Translations under genes and position numbers: made by a program | Part shown: positions 4,770-7,250 of the stretch, piece by piece | How the letters are laid out: each line of letters starts with the position of its first letter | Position numbering within the stretch: the first letter of the stretch is position 1 | Assembly (NCBI GenBank): GCA_964589375.1 | Contig: CAZPSA010000056.1 | Coordinates: 1 to 7,250 of the forward strand | Source: CAG-533 sp964589375 | Lineage (GTDB): Bacteria > Bacillota_I > Bacilli_A > RF39 > UBA660 | Direction of reading: 5' to 3' | DNA length: 7,250 nt | Notes under the pieces: model-generated | The model's input: only the letters and a program-made list of their open reading frames with translations | What the model was told of the DNA's origin: nothing | Database searches by the model: none

Positions 4770-7146
4770 AATATGCAAATGATGGATTTTTACCGCCATC
4801 ATATCCTTTATCTTTCTTATTTTTATCATAAACATATACTAAATCATCACCCTCAGCGGTTAATTTCCCAGTTATATTTACATCAACTTGTTGTTTAGAG
4901 TTATTATGGTTAGATTCTTCAAGTGCTTCTTTCATAGTTTCTTTCATCATATCTTTTGGAGATACAATTTCCGGATTAGATTTAGCATTAGAATATTCAG
5001 CAACTCTTACGATTGTTTCACTATCTAATACAGCACCTGTTGCTAGACTAGGTATTTGAGGTACATTTATTAATTTAATCAATCCTTTAAATGGCTCTAT
5101 TCCTAAGAATGATATATCTCTAACGGTCTTTAATGCTGTATTAATAGCATTAAATGGTATCGAAACAACCTTATTAATTCCAGCAATTAAAGTATTAACT
5201 ACTGATTTAAAAGCGTTAAATATACCATCTTTAATTCCGCTAAATATTTTACCACCTGACGAGAATACATTTTTTACACCATTCCAAGCATTACTAAATA
5301 TATTTTTAAAGAATGTAGCAACTGATGAGAAGATATTTTTAATACCATTCCAAGCGTTTTGAGCTCCGTTCTTTAATGTATTCCATATACCACTAAATAA
5401 ATTAGCTAAAGGTTTAATTACTTTGTCATCAAACCACTTCGCAACAGTTGACATAACTGACTTTATTTTTTCCCAAACTGCTATTGCCGTTTCTTTTATT
5501 GTTTCCCAGTGTTTAACACATAATATAATAACTGCAATTAAAGCACCTATTGCTAAAACAACTAAGGTTATTGGGCTAGTTAAAACTGCCATTATTCCAC
5601 TAAATATACTCGTTACGACATTACATACTGCCATTACAACATTATATATTCCAATAGCTGTTGCAACTAAGCCTATTGCTATTGCTATTCCCTCTAATAT
5701 AGCCATTGCTACTTCATTTCCAGCAATCCAATTCAAAGCGTCACCAATTCCATTTAATACATCAACTATAATTCCACCAGTGAATTCTGCTAAAGGTTTT
5801 AAAGCGTTTTCCCACAACCATTCAAATATTGGCTGAATATCAGTTATTGCTTGATTCAAAACATTTAAAGCACCACTTAAAATATCTAAAAATGATGGTA
5901 TAACATCATTTATAACCCATAAACTTATAGGTATTAATATTTCTTCATAAAACCATAGCAAACCATCAAATATTGATTTTGTAAAAGGTAATAAACTATT
6001 ATATAGTTCATTTAATGAACTTCCAATTTTACCAAAATCAATTTGTTTTATCGCTTCCGCTGTTGCATTAAAAAAATCTGGTAATGTGTTTTCTATTACA
6101 TAAGTAGATAATGGTAATAAAAAATTATTCCAAAAATCTTTTGCTAAATCAACTATACCACTTTTCAAAAACTTCATAGAATCCCATAAATTATTTAAAC
6201 TTGCTAATAAAGGTTCAAAATTTATAGAAGATAATTTTTCTTTTATTTTATCTATCCAACTTAAATCAACATTTTCCGTAGTAATAAGATTGTTATTGTT
6301 TCCACCACTCGAACCACTATCAGTATTGACAGTATGGAACTCATCTAAACTAGATTGAGTATCACTTAATTTTTTAGTTGATTTAGCTTGACTATCTATT
6401 GCTTTTGAATTTGCACGTGCTACTAGATTTATACCTGTTAAAGCTTGTACAAAAGCATTAACATAACGAACAGCCTTAGAAAATAAACTAACGACAACTT
6501 CTAATACTGGTGCTAATAAACTTCCTAGAACATTCCAACAATTTTGAATAGAATCGCTTAATTGTGTGTCATAACTTAAATATGACTGCATAGCTTTACT
6601 AACCACACTAAACGCTGTTCTAACGCTTAATAATCCCAAAGCAAATTTTTTAATGGATTTAATACCATTGTTAAAGGTAGAGGTAAAACTTTTGCCTAAA
6701 TTTTTGCTTCCTGATAAAGCATTTTTAAACTTACTACCTAATCCTGCTATTTGTGTTCCAGCTGTTTTAACTTTGGCTTTTATTTTATCAAAAGCACTAC
6801 TTGTTTCCTTACCAGTATTTTTTCCTTGATTTTGTAATTTTTTTAATCTATTTTCAAGTTTTTCAATATCAGCTTCAATTTTCAAAGTATCTCCAACTTC
6901 AAATCCCATATCAGCTTGAGATAACAAATATTTTAAGTCTTCTATCTTCGTCTTTAAATATTCTTGTTGTTTAGCTGTTTCTTGTATTGAATTACTATAA
7001 CTTTTCATTTGAGATTTCATTTGTGATACACTAGAAGCACTTTTACTAGCCATATCTTTTGCTTGAGTAGTTAGTTGTTTCATAGGCTCTACACTTTTTG
7101 CTACTGCGGATTTAACTTCATCAGTTATCTTTTTTATTCCACTCAT
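4768..7146 (-). CDS. Phage tail tape measure protein
   Basis: From the first ATG the product has 792 residues. It sets tail length and sits inside the tail tube. Residues 1-140 are Lys/Ser/Gln-rich with a coiled coil at about 50-110. Residues 165-240 are hydrophobic and run into a linker with SSLDEFHTV, a variant of the LASFDEIN-type motif of Firmicutes tape measures. Residues 283-287 are an Asn run, 479-545 a long hydrophobic block of membrane-segment type, and 585-650 Trp/Phe repeats (IWNTLKN, AWNGIKNIF, AWNGVKNVF). The end has IPSLATGAVL and NPEIVSPKD, like the tape measure C-terminal motif. The true start is probably upstream: the frame stays open and reads TIEELEIIIRANITDA before this ATG, a typical N-terminus, with a possible ATT start at 7195-7197. 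The ATG at 7146 has no good ribosome binding site. Confidence 0.93.
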   Translation of the reverse strand: MSGIKKITDEVKSAVAKSVEPMKQLTTQAKDMASKSASSVSQMKSQMKSYSNSIQETAKQQEYLKTKIEDLKYLLSQADMGFEVGDTLKIEADIEKLENRLKKLQNQGKNTGKETSSAFDKIKAKVKTAGTQIAGLGSKFKNALSGSKNLGKSFTSTFNNGIKSIKKFALGLLSVRTAFSVVSKAMQSYLSYDTQLSDSIQNCWNVLGSLLAPVLEVVVSLFSKAVRYVNAFVQALTGINLVARANSKAIDSQAKSTKKLSDTQSSLDEFHTVNTDSGSSGGNNNNLITTENVDLSWIDKIKEKLSSINFEPLLASLNNLWDSMKFLKSGIVDLAKDFWNNFLLPLSTYVIENTLPDFFNATAEAIKQIDFGKIGSSLNELYNSLLPFTKSIFDGLLWFYEEILIPISLWVINDVIPSFLDILSGALNVLNQAITDIQPIFEWLWENALKPLAEFTGGIIVDVLNGIGDALNWIAGNEVAMAILEGIAIAIGLVATAIGIYNVVMAVCNVVTSIFSGIMAVLTSPITLVVLAIGALIAVIILCVKHWETIKETAIAVWEKIKSVMSTVAKWFDDKVIKPLANLFSGIWNTLKNGAQNAWNGIKNIFSSVATFFKNIFSNAWNGVKNVFSSGGKIFSGIKDGIFNAFKSVVNTLIAGINKVVSIPFNAINTALKTVRDISFLGIEPFKGLIKLINVPQIPSLATGAVLDSETIVRVAEYSNAKSNPEIVSPKDMMKETMKEALEESNHNNSKQQVDVNITGKLTAEGDDLVYVYDKNKKDKGYDGGKNPSFAY

Positions 7147-7187
7147 AGCGTCAGTAATATTAGCCCTTATAATTATTTCTAATTCTT

Positions 7188-7250
7188 CTATTGTAATAAG
7201 TCATCACCACCATTTCCTTTGTGTGATTCCTTATTATTCCTTTTTCTTCG
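7188..7250 (-). CDS. C-terminal end of the gene upstream of the tape measure (possible tail assembly chaperone)
   Basis: An open frame enters from the right edge in phase and ends with TAG at 7188-7190, giving 20 residues: RRKRNNKESH, then KGNGGDDLLQ. It is basic, then Gly/Asp-rich, and looks like a disordered protein end. In siphophages the gene just before the tape measure is usually the tail assembly chaperone, often made as two forms by a -1 frameshift (the G/GT system), so that is the likeliest identity, but only position supports it. Overlap with the proposed ATT start of the tape measure would couple the two. The visible part is too short to identify a family. Confidence 0.5.
   Translation of the reverse strand, partial: RRKRNNKESHKGNGGDDLLQ
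7195..7197 (-). promoter_or_regulatory. Candidate ATT start codon of the tape measure gene, with GGTGGTGAT site
   Basis: ATT at 7197-7195 is in frame with the tape measure gene, 17 codons before the first ATG, and follows an in-frame TGA by one codon. The sequence GGTGGTGAT lies a few bases upstream at ribosome-binding distance. Starting here adds the usual IEELEIIIRAN N-terminus and gives a 10-bp overlap with the upstream gene. ATT starts are rare but known (infC). A sequencing error that hides a frame link to the ATG at about 7204 would also explain it. Confidence 0.45.

Noticed and set aside
5423..5836. 137-codon plus-strand open frame rich in Ile/Ala/Thr
   Set aside because: It is the antisense shadow of the hydrophobic block of the tape measure gene; its composition mirrors that block.

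Overview
The window is a late structural (tail) module of a siphovirus-type phage or prophage from a low-GC Gram-positive host, most likely a gut Firmicute. This rests on strong AT bias, AGGAGG-type ribosome binding sites and typical Firmicutes tail protein families. TGA is used as a genuine stop in the ATGA overlap at 2031-2034, so the genetic code is the standard bacterial one and not the Mycoplasma code. I cannot tell a free phage from an integrated prophage here.

All genes lie on the minus strand and read from right to left. They are the last 20 codons of an unidentified gene, possibly a tail assembly chaperone (7188-7250); the tape measure protein (4768 to 7146, probably 7197); a small post-tape-measure tail protein (4354-4755); a baseplate or hub-like protein (2570-4351); a small baseplate protein (2031-2570); and a receptor-binding-type protein with a C-terminal formylglycine-enzyme/C-type-lectin fold (460-2034). 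The genes touch or overlap, so they look like one operon ordered from tail tube to tail tip.

The unusual part is the left end. The last 36 codons of the receptor-binding protein (472-579) recur in modified form downstream, in a tandem array with a period of about 165 bp: module C (238-345), module B (71-178) and the first 16 bases of module A (1-16), which runs off the window. Module B differs from the gene at 14 positions, and at all 14 module B carries an adenine on the coding strand. This is the signature of a diversity-generating retroelement (DGR): B behaves as the template repeat and the gene end as the variable repeat. The variable residues sit in the lectin fold where DGR target proteins bind their ligands, which fits a phage that varies its host recognition.

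The array is not a simple DGR. Module C has the same anchors but many non-adenine differences from B, and its codons look like the product of mutagenesis of another, asparagine-rich template. A third module begins at the window edge. The system may therefore hold several interchangeable templates or archived variable regions for one tail gene. No reverse transcriptase gene lies in this window; if the reading is right it should lie to the left of base 1. Two small hairpins lie between the gene and the array (406-449) and may help target the variable repeat.
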